A stretch of 29,345 bases of DNA from CAYQUC01 sp964420605 (GTDB lineage Bacteria > Pseudomonadota > Gammaproteobacteria > UBA6429 > Thiohalophilaceae): NCBI GenBank assembly GCA_964420605.1, contig CAYQUC010000039.1:1-29345 (forward strand). Reading direction: 5' to 3'. This document shows positions 9,025 through 15,002 of this stretch, in pieces; positions within the stretch are counted from its first letter, which is position 1, and every line of letters begins with the position of its first letter. Under the pieces are notes generated by a model, which worked only from the letters and a program-made list of their open reading frames with translations, had not been told where the DNA came from and made no database searches. The translations under genes and the position numbers were made by a program.

Positions 9025-9429
9025 ATGAACAATGAAGCAGTCCAGATTGCACAAAACTGGATGTCTGAAATAATGCAAACTGCTGCGGATAAGCAATTTG
9101 ATGCGCACATGAATTTAATTTCAACCAAAGTAAATATCACCGGCATTCCGGATTTTGAAAGTATTGGCTATATAGATTGGGCGAATCAATGCGAACATGA
9201 ATTTAAAAATAATATTATAAAAAGTATACATTACCAAGGTTTTAAGCTGCAGGCCCATACGGAGTCTCGCATCATGTTCAAAACCTACGAGTCTGTTGAA
9301 TCGACTGACGGTGCAATATCAGCCCAAGGTATTGAAGTGCTGCTAGAAAATGAAGAAGGTACTTGGCGTGTGGTACAAGAACGTATCTTACCGTCTGACG
9401 AAGTAAAACATGATAAATTACTCGATTAA
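9025..9429 (+). CDS. SnoaL/NTF2-like small protein
   Basis: A soluble protein of 134 residues with the layout of an NTF2-like fold (nuclear transport factor 2/SnoaL). An N-terminal helix region (AVQIAQNWMSEIMQTAADKQF) precedes a short strand, IDWANQCEHEF, and a C-terminal run of beta strands ending in EGTWRVVQERILP. Such proteins are enzymes or ligand-binding domains; no active-site residues can be assigned. I chose the ATG at 9025 because AGGA lies 9 nt upstream (9012-9015); an in-frame ATG at 8992 lacks one. The gene appears monocistronic. Confidence 0.75.
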   Translation: MNNEAVQIAQNWMSEIMQTAADKQFDAHMNLISTKVNITGIPDFESIGYIDWANQCEHEFKNNIIKSIHYQGFKLQAHTESRIMFKTYESVESTDGAISAQGIEVLLENEEGTWRVVQERILPSDEVKHDKLLD

Positions 9430-9831
9430 TTGCTCTCCCCCCCGATTAATCATTATTAAACGTTAAAACGCTCTCCTTCCCCAAATTTTAAAAATTGTGA
9501 TAGTTATGTGATACAGCATTGCATCATTTCTGTTGTAATCCCTACATAACATATACTGTAAAATTCATGCTAATTTAAACAGCAAAACTCTAATAAAATC
9601 ATAAATTTGGCTTAATAAACTAAATTCAAATTATATTAAAAAATATTTTTAATAATGCATCCAATTGCTCAGCGCCACCGTATATAACACTGACCACCAA
9701 GATTGCAGCGACATATTAATGAGCAATTATCGGCACTAATAACCGTTACGCACTAAAAAGCATTAACAAAATTGGTAAACCGAATCGTACTAGCTAAAAG
9801 TAATTTTATTAACCAACAATAATTTAGTAAC
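9430..9831. other. Intergenic region upstream of the ECF sigma factor gene
   Basis: 402 bp without a credible gene. It begins with a pyrimidine-rich stretch in which GCTCTCC occurs twice (about 9431 and 9470), becomes strongly AT-rich and contains the proposed ECF promoter at 9656-9685. The leader from that promoter to the sigma factor ATG would be about 140 nt. No terminator hairpin was found after the NTF2-like gene. Confidence 0.6.
9656..9685 (+). promoter_or_regulatory. Candidate ECF (SigK-like) promoter, autoregulatory
   Basis: TGCATCCAA (9656-9664), a 14-nt spacer and CGTATAT (9679-9685) lie about 147 bp upstream of the sigma factor ATG. The same words with exactly the same spacer length lie upstream of the DUF4331 gene at 12911-12940. 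Read as boxes, this is GCATCC-N16-CGTATAT. SigK of mycobacteria, which also works with an RskA anti-sigma factor, is known to use a CATCC-type -35 element. I infer an autoregulated ECF promoter. Confidence 0.65.
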
Positions 9832-10386
9832 ATGACTATTAATACAAAAAAATACGACAATGAACTTTTAAAACGGTTATTGGCTCAATGTGCATTACGA
9901 CAACCCGATGCACTAAAACAATTATATGAACAATCCTCACCGTATCTTTACGCGGTTATCACGCGCATGATAACCCGACGTGATATTGCCGATGAGTTAT
10001 TACAAGATAGTTTTATTAATATCTGGAACCATGCTGATCGATACCGTGAAGATAAAGCCGCACCAATGACCTGGATGACGCGGATTGTGCGCAATAAAAC
10101 TATTGACTGGTTACGCAGTGAACCCAGCCAACAACTATCAACCGATCACGATATTGATTTAGATTCAGAATTAATTTCCAGTGCTAATTTGTCGTTTGAT
10201 GATAATAAGGATTTGTATGAATGCTTAAAAGAAATAGAAGAAAAACCGCGTAATGCGTTATTGCAAGTTTATTTTCAGGGATTGACACATCAAGAACTTG
10301 CTAAAAAAACCGGTAATGCTTTAGGCACGATTAAAAGTTGGATTCGTCGTAGTCTGCCATTACTCAAGAGGTGTCTGGAACTATGA
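9832..10386 (+). CDS. ECF RNA polymerase sigma factor (SigK/RskA group)
   Basis: A 184-residue group IV sigma factor. Region 2 spans about residues 20-95 (ALKQLYEQSSPYLYAVITRM...DIADELLQDSFINIWNHADRY...MTWMTRIVRNKTIDWLR), and region 4 about 130-180 (LQVYFQGLTHQELAKKTGNALGTIKSWIRRSL), containing the helix-turn-helix that reads the -35 box. It is immediately followed, with an ATGA overlap, by an RskA-type anti-sigma gene, which fits the SigK/RskA arrangement. No strong Shine-Dalgarno sequence is visible before the ATG. I infer from a shared promoter motif (9656-9685 and 12911-12940) that it directs its own transcription and that of the DUF4331-lipoprotein-TPR-HupE operon. Confidence 0.93.
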   Translation: MTINTKKYDNELLKRLLAQCALRQPDALKQLYEQSSPYLYAVITRMITRRDIADELLQDSFINIWNHADRYREDKAAPMTWMTRIVRNKTIDWLRSEPSQQLSTDHDIDLDSELISSANLSFDDNKDLYECLKEIEEKPRNALLQVYFQGLTHQELAKKTGNALGTIKSWIRRSLPLLKRCLEL

Positions 10387-11099
10387 AATTACAAAATCCT
10401 GAACTACAGGACATGCTGGCTGCTGAATACATCATGGGGACACTACACGGTCGGGCGCGATTACGCTTTGAGTATTACATGGCTATCTTACCAGCACTAC
10501 GCGATACGGTTGATGCATGGTCTGAAAAATTACACGAAATTGATGCTACCTTAAAACCAATTACACCAAAAAAACACGTTTGGAAAAACATTGAACGTCG
10601 ATTAGGCTTTAGCAAAAAACAAGGTTGGTTCAGTGCGTTAATTAATTCCTTGTCATTCTGGAAATTATCATCGGCATTAACTGCCAGCTTTGCCATTGTG
10701 CTGTTGTCCTATATCACCTTAACTCCAATCGATATTGAACAACCACCGCAGTATGTAACCGTGATAAACAACCAACAAGCACAGTCGTCCTGGTTGGTGT
10801 CAGTTAATCTTGAAGCTGAACGTCTACGCATTAAATCCGTTAGCGCACAAACACTCACTGCTGCCAAATCATTTGAACTCTGGTTATTACCTGCAACTAA
10901 AAAAGCACCTATTTCAATGGGGTTGATACCTGCATCGGGTACGCAAGAACTGAAACTATCACGCAAACTACTGGCTATATTAAAACACAATATGCCAACC
11001 GCGGTTGGCATGGCTGTTAGCTTGGAACCTAAAGGTGGCTCACCAACTGGCGCTCCAACCGGACCAATATTATACCAGGGTACTATTGATGTAATCTGA
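10383..11099 (+). CDS. RskA-like membrane anti-sigma factor
   Basis: 238 residues. The N-terminal cytoplasmic domain carries the typical LAAEYIMGTLHGRARLRFE (12-30) that docks on the ECF sigma factor, without a zinc-binding HxxxCxxC. One transmembrane segment (about 92-113) is followed by an extracytoplasmic RskA C-terminal domain (SWLVSVNLEAERLRI...FELWLLP...PTGPILYQGTI). In this family, regulated proteolysis of the membrane protein frees the sigma factor. The ATG at 10383 overlaps the sigma TGA (ATGA) and has AAGAGG about 11 nt upstream; a GTG at 10371 is a less likely start. The sensed signal is unknown. The dyad at 11135-11156 follows the gene. Confidence 0.9.
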   Translation: MKLQNPELQDMLAAEYIMGTLHGRARLRFEYYMAILPALRDTVDAWSEKLHEIDATLKPITPKKHVWKNIERRLGFSKKQGWFSALINSLSFWKLSSALTASFAIVLLSYITLTPIDIEQPPQYVTVINNQQAQSSWLVSVNLEAERLRIKSVSAQTLTAAKSFELWLLPATKKAPISMGLIPASGTQELKLSRKLLAILKHNMPTAVGMAVSLEPKGGSPTGAPTGPILYQGTIDVI

Positions 11100-11131
11100 T
11101 AACCAATAAACAAGATAACACGCCTCAACTA

Positions 11132-11163
11132 TTGACTCTGTACTGTGGTACAGAGTTTATAGT
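11132..11163 (+). promoter_or_regulatory. MerR-type promoter/operator of the CopZ-like/merC operon
   Basis: A -35 box TTGACT (11132-11137) and a -10 box TATAGT (11158-11163) are 20 bp apart, longer than the normal 17. Between them is a perfect dyad, ACTCTGTAC (11135-11143) and GTACAGAGT (11148-11156), separated by 4 nt. MerR-family activators work at promoters with 19-20 bp spacers, and the mercury MerR operator has the same GTAC-N4-GTAC core. The start point would fall near 11170, giving a very short leader with AAGGAG at 11170-11175. The hairpin followed by TTTAT could alternatively end the sigma/anti-sigma transcript. No merR gene is in the window. Confidence 0.65.
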
Positions 11164-11181
11164 ATTTTCAAGGAGTGAATT

Positions 11182-11664
11182 ATGTCTGATTGTTGTGCTA
11201 TAGAATCTACAGAAAATAAAAAAAATCAAAACCTCAATTGTCCGCAATGCACTGAGATTTGCCGCTCGGTTAACATCGCAACGGTGTTGCAACATCTATC
11301 GTTTCCGCTAAATTTGACGCTTAATTCTCAACTATACTTTTATTGCGCTAATAGTCACTGTACTACCAGTTATTTTAGCAAACCTGCAGCGACTGAACTC
11401 AATTCTTCAGATACAGGTCAGGCCTTCACAATATCTGAGCTACGGCTGCAATCAGAGCTACAACAAGGCTGGTTATGTTATTGTTTTGATATTTCTAAAA
11501 ACCGCTACCAACGTGCACTTGAAACCGGTAGCGCTAAAGCCATAAAAGAATTTGTCATTACCCAAACAAAACTGCATTGTTGCAGTTGTGTAACTCGAAA
11601 CCCATCAGGTCAATGTTGTCTTTCTGACTTTAAAAAAATGGATAAAATGTATAATGCTAATTAG
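11182..11664 (+). CDS. CopZ-type zinc/[2Fe-2S] cysteine-rich protein (metallochaperone-like)
   Basis: 160 residues with 15 cysteines. The N-terminal half resembles the zinc-binding domain of Archaeoglobus CopZ: CPQCTEIC (C20, C23, C27) followed by YFYCANSHCTTSYF (C55, C60). The C-terminal half looks like its BFD-like [2Fe-2S] domain: GWLCYCFDISKNRY (C99, C101) and CCSCVTRNPSGQCCL (C133, C134, C136, C145, C146), where the NPSGxCCL signature is characteristic. The usual C-terminal copper-binding HMA domain is absent. A strong AAGGAG lies 6 nt before the ATG. It leads an operon with merC and the GDCCVxC gene under a MerR-type promoter, so a role in mercury, copper or related soft-metal handling in the cytoplasm is likely, but the metal is not proven. 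Confidence 0.82.
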   Translation: MSDCCAIESTENKKNQNLNCPQCTEICRSVNIATVLQHLSFPLNLTLNSQLYFYCANSHCTTSYFSKPAATELNSSDTGQAFTISELRLQSELQQGWLCYCFDISKNRYQRALETGSAKAIKEFVITQTKLHCCSCVTRNPSGQCCLSDFKKMDKMYNAN

Positions 11665-12058
11665 TTATATCACCGATAAAATAGGCTCGATTGGTGCTGT
11701 CGTCGCGGCGATGGGTTGTGCCTCGTGTTTTCCGCTACTCGGAGCACTGGGTGCCAGTCTTGGCTTTGGCTTTCTAGCGCAATTCGAAGGACTGTTTATC
11801 AATAAACTATTACCAGTATTTGCGCTTATCGTGATTATTAGTAATATGATTGCTTGGTGGTCACACCGGCGTATTAGTCGATTATTATTAAGCTTACTCG
11901 GCCCCGGCATGGTACTCGCTACATTGTATTTATACTGGAGTGCTAATTGGAGTACCTATATGTTTTATCTGGGGTTAATTTTAATGCTGCTCGTTTCAAT
12001 TTTAAATGTGGTGCGGCCACCACACAAAACTTGTGCCGTTAACACAGCAGACAATTGA
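11654..12058 (+). CDS. merC: MerC-type metal transport membrane protein
   Basis: 134 residues with about four transmembrane segments. Residues 11-50 match MerC (GSIGAVVAAMGCASCFPLLG then ALGASLGFGFLAQFEGLFIN), with the paired cysteines C22 and C25 in the first span that bind Hg(II) in MerC-type transporters. A third cysteine (C127) lies in the C-terminal tail. It overlaps the CopZ-like gene by 11 nt, so the two are co-translated. MerC moves mercuric or organomercurial ions to the cytoplasm, normally for reduction by MerA, but no merA, merT, merP or merR is present here. A shifted metal specificity is therefore possible. Confidence 0.82.
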   Translation: MLISYITDKIGSIGAVVAAMGCASCFPLLGALGASLGFGFLAQFEGLFINKLLPVFALIVIISNMIAWWSHRRISRLLLSLLGPGMVLATLYLYWSANWSTYMFYLGLILMLLVSILNVVRPPHKTCAVNTADN

Positions 12059-12096
12059 GCCAAAACTATCCCCATTGATTTAATGAGTAACGTATT

Positions 12097-12285
12097 ATGC
12101 CTGTAATAGCAGACTCAATGTTAACGTGCCCAGAATGTGGCTTTCAAAAAAACGAAACAATGCCACTGGATGCGTGCTTATGGTATTACGAGTGTTTAAA
12201 TTGCCATAAGCTAATTAAACCACGGCAAGGTGATTGTTGTGTTTTTTGTTCGTATGGCTCAGTAAAGTGCCCGTCACAACAATAA
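12097..12285 (+). CDS. GDCCVxC-domain small zinc-ribbon protein (Cys form)
   Basis: A 62-residue protein with nine cysteines. CPEC (C11, C14) and CLNC (C33, C36) look like two halves of a zinc ribbon, and GDCCVFC (45-51) followed by SYGSVKC is the signature of the GDCCVxC family. Some members of that family have selenocysteine; here all signature positions are TGT Cys codons. The family has no proven function but tends to occur next to mercury-type transport genes, as it does here, 38 bp after merC. A GAG about 9 nt upstream supports the start. It is probably the last gene of the metal operon and converges on the Imm8-like gene 17 bp away. Confidence 0.85.
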   Translation: MPVIADSMLTCPECGFQKNETMPLDACLWYYECLNCHKLIKPRQGDCCVFCSYGSVKCPSQQ

Positions 12286-12302
12286 AATCCTTAATTTAAA
12301 TT

Positions 12303-12677
12303 CTAATGCACATTATTTAGTTTGCAGTAATCATATTCCCAATGAAAATACTTGGCTAATGCCACACAACTATCAAATTGTGTATCGCGGTTACACTTAC
12401 TAATTAAATCGCGTAACAATTTTTTTACATGAGCATAGTCATATTTTTGAACCACAACAGTATGCTTCTCAACCAATAATGGTGTGTTGCTACGACTACG
12501 CAACGCTTCAGGTGATGCCAATGTGACATTTAGTGTAATTTCACCTTTTAGATTTTTAACCCGAACCCCCATATCCAGACAGATATGAATATCTTCGAGT
12601 GATTTAGGTGTCCATGTTTCCAAGTCAACTTCGTCAGATGAAAGTGATTTCAATTTTAGATGTTTTTGAATAGTCAT
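12303..12677 (-). CDS. Imm8-family immunity protein (orphan)
   Basis: 124 residues resembling immunity protein 8. The family pattern is visible as LSSDEVDLETWTPKSLEDIHICLDMGVRVKN near the N-terminus, LNVTLASPEAL in the middle (equivalent to F-x-V-x-TPxxL), and HTVVVQKYDYAHVKKLLRDLIS before a C-terminal helix. Imm8 proteins neutralise polymorphic or contact-dependent toxins in the cytoplasm. No toxin gene lies nearby, so this would be an orphan immunity gene. It is the only minus-strand gene among the metal and DUF4331 operons. A perfect palindrome lies about 60 bp upstream (12738-12762). The Shine-Dalgarno sequence (AGGGA) is rather far from the ATG. Confidence 0.62.
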   Translation of the reverse strand: MTIQKHLKLKSLSSDEVDLETWTPKSLEDIHICLDMGVRVKNLKGEITLNVTLASPEALRSRSNTPLLVEKHTVVVQKYDYAHVKKLLRDLISKCNRDTQFDSCVALAKYFHWEYDYCKLNNVH

Positions 12678-12737
12678 AATATCGCAGATTCCCTAAGAAT
12701 TAATATTACTAAATTGTGTCCGTACACGCTTTTTACG

Positions 12738-12762
12738 GTATGTGGGATATATTCCCACATAC
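12738..12762. promoter_or_regulatory. Perfect 10-bp inverted repeat, candidate operator
   Basis: GTATGTGGGA (12738-12747) and its exact complement TCCCACATAC (12753-12762) flank a 5-nt loop. There is no T-run on either side, so it is not a typical terminator. It lies in the 371-bp divergent gap, about 60 bp upstream of the Imm8-like start and 149 bp before the DUF4331 promoter motif. A weak -35-like TTGATT on the minus strand would place its -10 inside the palindrome, which would suit a repressor site. The rest of the gap (12678-13048) holds the promoter at 12911-12940 and otherwise only AT-rich sequence. Confidence 0.45.
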
Positions 12763-12910
12763 AGAAAATAAATCAAGTGCAATTCGCAGTTTTATTGCAC
12801 TTCGCATAACAAATTTACGGTTATATTGATCAAAAATTGACGAATTTAACTTTTTCTAAATTAGAGTTTATAAGTCATTGATAAATTAGTTTAAATAAAT
12901 TTTGACAGAC

Positions 12911-12940
12911 TGCATCCAAAACCAACTTTAGTGCGTATAT
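12911..12940 (+). promoter_or_regulatory. Candidate ECF (SigK-like) promoter of the DUF4331 operon
   Basis: TGCATCCAA (12911-12919), 14 nt and CGTATAT (12934-12940) match the element at 9656-9685 at all sixteen fixed positions and in spacer length, while the spacers themselves differ. The element lies about 110 bp upstream of the DUF4331 ATG. This is the best evidence that the ECF sigma factor controls the envelope operon. A TTGACA at 12902-12907 just upstream has no good -10 partner. Confidence 0.65.
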
Positions 12941-13048
12941 CCCCATGAACAACAAGAAACCGTTCAACAAAAAAACGACGTAATCAATACAACAAGATTT
13001 GCTACGTTTATTTTTTGAACAATCAATTTTAACTTAGTGGAGGGGATA

Positions 13049-14614
13049 ATGATCTCTATAACCAAAAAGACAGCACCTAAATTGGCCGTCACCATCGCAT
13101 CAATCTTGTTAGTAGGCACAATGGCAATCACCGCAAGTGCCTCAAGCCACCGAGAGGCACCAAACATTACTGAAAAACCCAAAGTCGACAATACCGACTT
13201 TTATATGTTCAATAGCTACGAACCCGGCCGTGACGGTTATGTAACCTTATTAGCCAATTACATTCCGTTAGAAGATCCCAATGCCGGACCAAACTATTTC
13301 TCGATGGACCCCGATGCGGCCTATGAGGTAAAAATTGACAATATTGGTGACGCAAGAGCCAATATTACGTTTCGGTTTCGATTTCGAAATGATTTAGTGA
13401 ATAACGGTAAAGGCATCGAAGTTCCTGTTGGTGATAAAATGATGGCTATCCCGGTCAAATTTGCAGGTGGTATCGCAGCCGGTGCAGAACAAAGTTTAGG
13501 CTTTATCGAAAATTACAAACTTGATGTTATTTATGGCAATGTTCGTCAACGTCAAAACCACACTATTGTCAGTAACCCGACCACCGGTACTAAATTATTC
13601 CGTAAGCCATTTGATAACGTCGGTGAAAAAACCTTTAACTCTTCTATCGACTATGAAACCTATGCCCGCTCTTTCATCCATAATTTCGACATGCCAGATT
13701 GCGCCAATCCAGCCGCGAAAGTATTTGTTGGACAGCGAAAAGAAGGCTTTGCCGTTAACCTAGGTAAAACCTTTGATTTAATTAATTACAATCCAGTCGA
13801 CGGTGCTGGGGTACAAGACCCGGCTAATAATGAGTTAGCAAATAAAAATATCACCACAATTGCATTAGAAGTTCATAAATCCTGTTTAGTTGGTAACGGC
13901 AATGGTGTTATTGGTGCATGGGCAGCGGCGAGTGAACGTCAGATCCGAATTTTACACCCGCGAGCCAGTTTTAAATATCCTGAAATTAATGGCGGTGCCT
14001 GGACTCAAGTGTCTCGCTTGGGTAATCCACTGGTGAACGAACTGGTTATTGGCCTGCGCGATAAAAACCGCTTTAATGCCACTAAACCCAAAGATGATGC
14101 TCTATTTGCAGATTACGTTACCAATCCAACGCTACCGTTTATTATTAATTTAATCTTTGGTGATGCAACTGCGGCGAGTATTGCACCAAGCAACATTCCG
14201 CGAACTGATTTAGTCGCAACATTCTTAACCGGCTTTCCAGGATTAAATCAATTAAAAACTGTAACGCCATCTGAAATGCTTCGATTAAACACCGCGGTGA
14301 ATCCAACCTTGCGCGCGGATCAAAAATCATTAGGAGTCTTAGCCGATGATACTGCCGGTTTCCCAAATGGTCGTCGCCCAGGTGATGATGTTGTTGATGC
14401 CGCACTGCGTGTTGTAATGGGTGCGTTATGTAACCCAGTGACATTAACCGTCAATGGTGCTGTTGCAGTTAATAATCAAAACTTGGGTTTCTGTAGCCCC
14501 GATCAAGCACCGTTTGGTGCCGTGCCATTAACTGATGGCGCACCAATCAGCGCCTTGGATTTTGATAATGAATTTCCCTATTTAGTATCACCACTACCGG
14601 GTTCTGTTAAATAA
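13049..14614 (+). CDS. Secreted DUF4331 protein
   Basis: 521 residues with a signal peptide (positive MISITKKTAPK, hydrophobic core to residue 25, likely cleavage after ASA at 29-31). The mature protein starts SSHREAPNIT and continues PKVDNTDFYMFNSYEPGRDGYV, the hallmark of the DUF4331 family; the role of these exported proteins is unknown. The ATG at 13049 is chosen because GGAGGGG at 13039-13045 is a strong ribosome binding site; a GTG at 13037 would place the signal within the coding region. It is the first gene of the operon with the lipoprotein (14 bp on), TPR and HupE genes, and probably ECF-controlled. The HREAP and DxTDFY motifs may bind ligand or metal; this is inference. Confidence 0.92.
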   Translation: MISITKKTAPKLAVTIASILLVGTMAITASASSHREAPNITEKPKVDNTDFYMFNSYEPGRDGYVTLLANYIPLEDPNAGPNYFSMDPDAAYEVKIDNIGDARANITFRFRFRNDLVNNGKGIEVPVGDKMMAIPVKFAGGIAAGAEQSLGFIENYKLDVIYGNVRQRQNHTIVSNPTTGTKLFRKPFDNVGEKTFNSSIDYETYARSFIHNFDMPDCANPAAKVFVGQRKEGFAVNLGKTFDLINYNPVDGAGVQDPANNELANKNITTIALEVHKSCLVGNGNGVIGAWAAASERQIRILHPRASFKYPEINGGAWTQVSRLGNPLVNELVIGLRDKNRFNATKPKDDALFADYVTNPTLPFIINLIFGDATAASIAPSNIPRTDLVATFLTGFPGLNQLKTVTPSEMLRLNTAVNPTLRADQKSLGVLADDTAGFPNGRRPGDDVVDAALRVVMGALCNPVTLTVNGAVAVNNQNLGFCSPDQAPFGAVPLTDGAPISALDFDNEFPYLVSPLPGSVK

Positions 14615-14628
14615 TTGGAGCAAGCACT

Positions 14629-14916
14629 ATGAAAAATTCGTTAATTAAATTATCAGGCTTAATGCTAATCAGCGCACTATTGTCTGCTTGTGGCGGCGGT
14701 GGCAGCAGTACTGCTGCCGCTCCGGAAACAACTGCAGCAACCGATCTGAGTTTTATGGTTGATGGCATTATTGCAGAAAATCTGGACCACCCGGATCACG
14801 CAAGTTGGAATCTTGATAATTTCGATGTCAATGATGACATCGACGGCAATAATCAAGCAGAAGCGTCGATTAACACCATGATTGATGAAATGGTATTAAG
14901 CGATCAACAACAATAA
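14629..14916 (+). CDS. Small acidic lipoprotein
   Basis: 95 residues. A lipoprotein signal peptide ends in LLSAC with the lipidated cysteine at 21, followed by a flexible GGGGSSTAAAPETTAA linker. The rest is short and acidic (NLDNFDVNDDIDGNNQ), with a calcium-loop-like Asp/Asn cluster. No family is recognised. It is separated by 14 bp from the DUF4331 gene, with GGAG upstream of its ATG. I infer an envelope partner, perhaps an outer-membrane anchor or assembly factor for the DUF4331 protein. Confidence 0.85.
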   Translation: MKNSLIKLSGLMLISALLSACGGGGSSTAAAPETTAATDLSFMVDGIIAENLDHPDHASWNLDNFDVNDDIDGNNQAEASINTMIDEMVLSDQQQ

Positions 14917-14940
14917 TAAAAGATATTAACTATTAAGCAC

Positions 14941-14989
14941 TGACTAATCAACTGCCGCCTATAGACAAAAGATAGCAATTGATTGGTCA
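14941..14989 (+). terminator. Intra-operon hairpin
   Basis: TGACTAATCAA (14941-14951) pairs with TTGATTGGTCA (14979-14989), giving 11 pairs including one G-U, with a 27-nt loop, followed by ACTTTTAAATT. It lies between the DUF4331-lipoprotein pair and the TPR-HupE pair. The T-run is short, so a partial terminator or mRNA-stabilising stem that lowers downstream expression is more likely than full termination. Confidence 0.4.
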
Positions 14990-15002
14990 ACTTTTAAATT
15001 AA

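Noticed and set aside
10709..11128. Minus-strand open frame across the anti-sigma gene
   Set aside because: It is a shadow of the RskA-like gene, has no ribosome binding site or recognisable product, and would cover the MerR-type promoter upstream region.
11135..11163. Simple Rho-independent terminator after the anti-sigma gene
   Set aside because: Possible as a secondary role, but the T-run is interrupted, and the exact 20-bp spacing between good -35 and -10 boxes with a GTAC-N4-GTAC core fits a MerR-type promoter better.
12097..12285. Selenocysteine (TGA) in the GDCCVxC gene
   Set aside because: All signature positions are TGT Cys codons and the gene ends in TAA; no recoding is needed.
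12902..12930. TTGACA as a sigma-70 -35 box for the DUF4331 operon
   Set aside because: No acceptable -10 box lies 16-18 bp downstream, and the ECF-type motif that matches the sigma gene's own upstream region begins 9 bp further on.
14145..14444. Minus-strand open frame within the DUF4331 gene
   Set aside because: The composition (many His, Arg, Leu) and lack of signals mark it as an antisense shadow.
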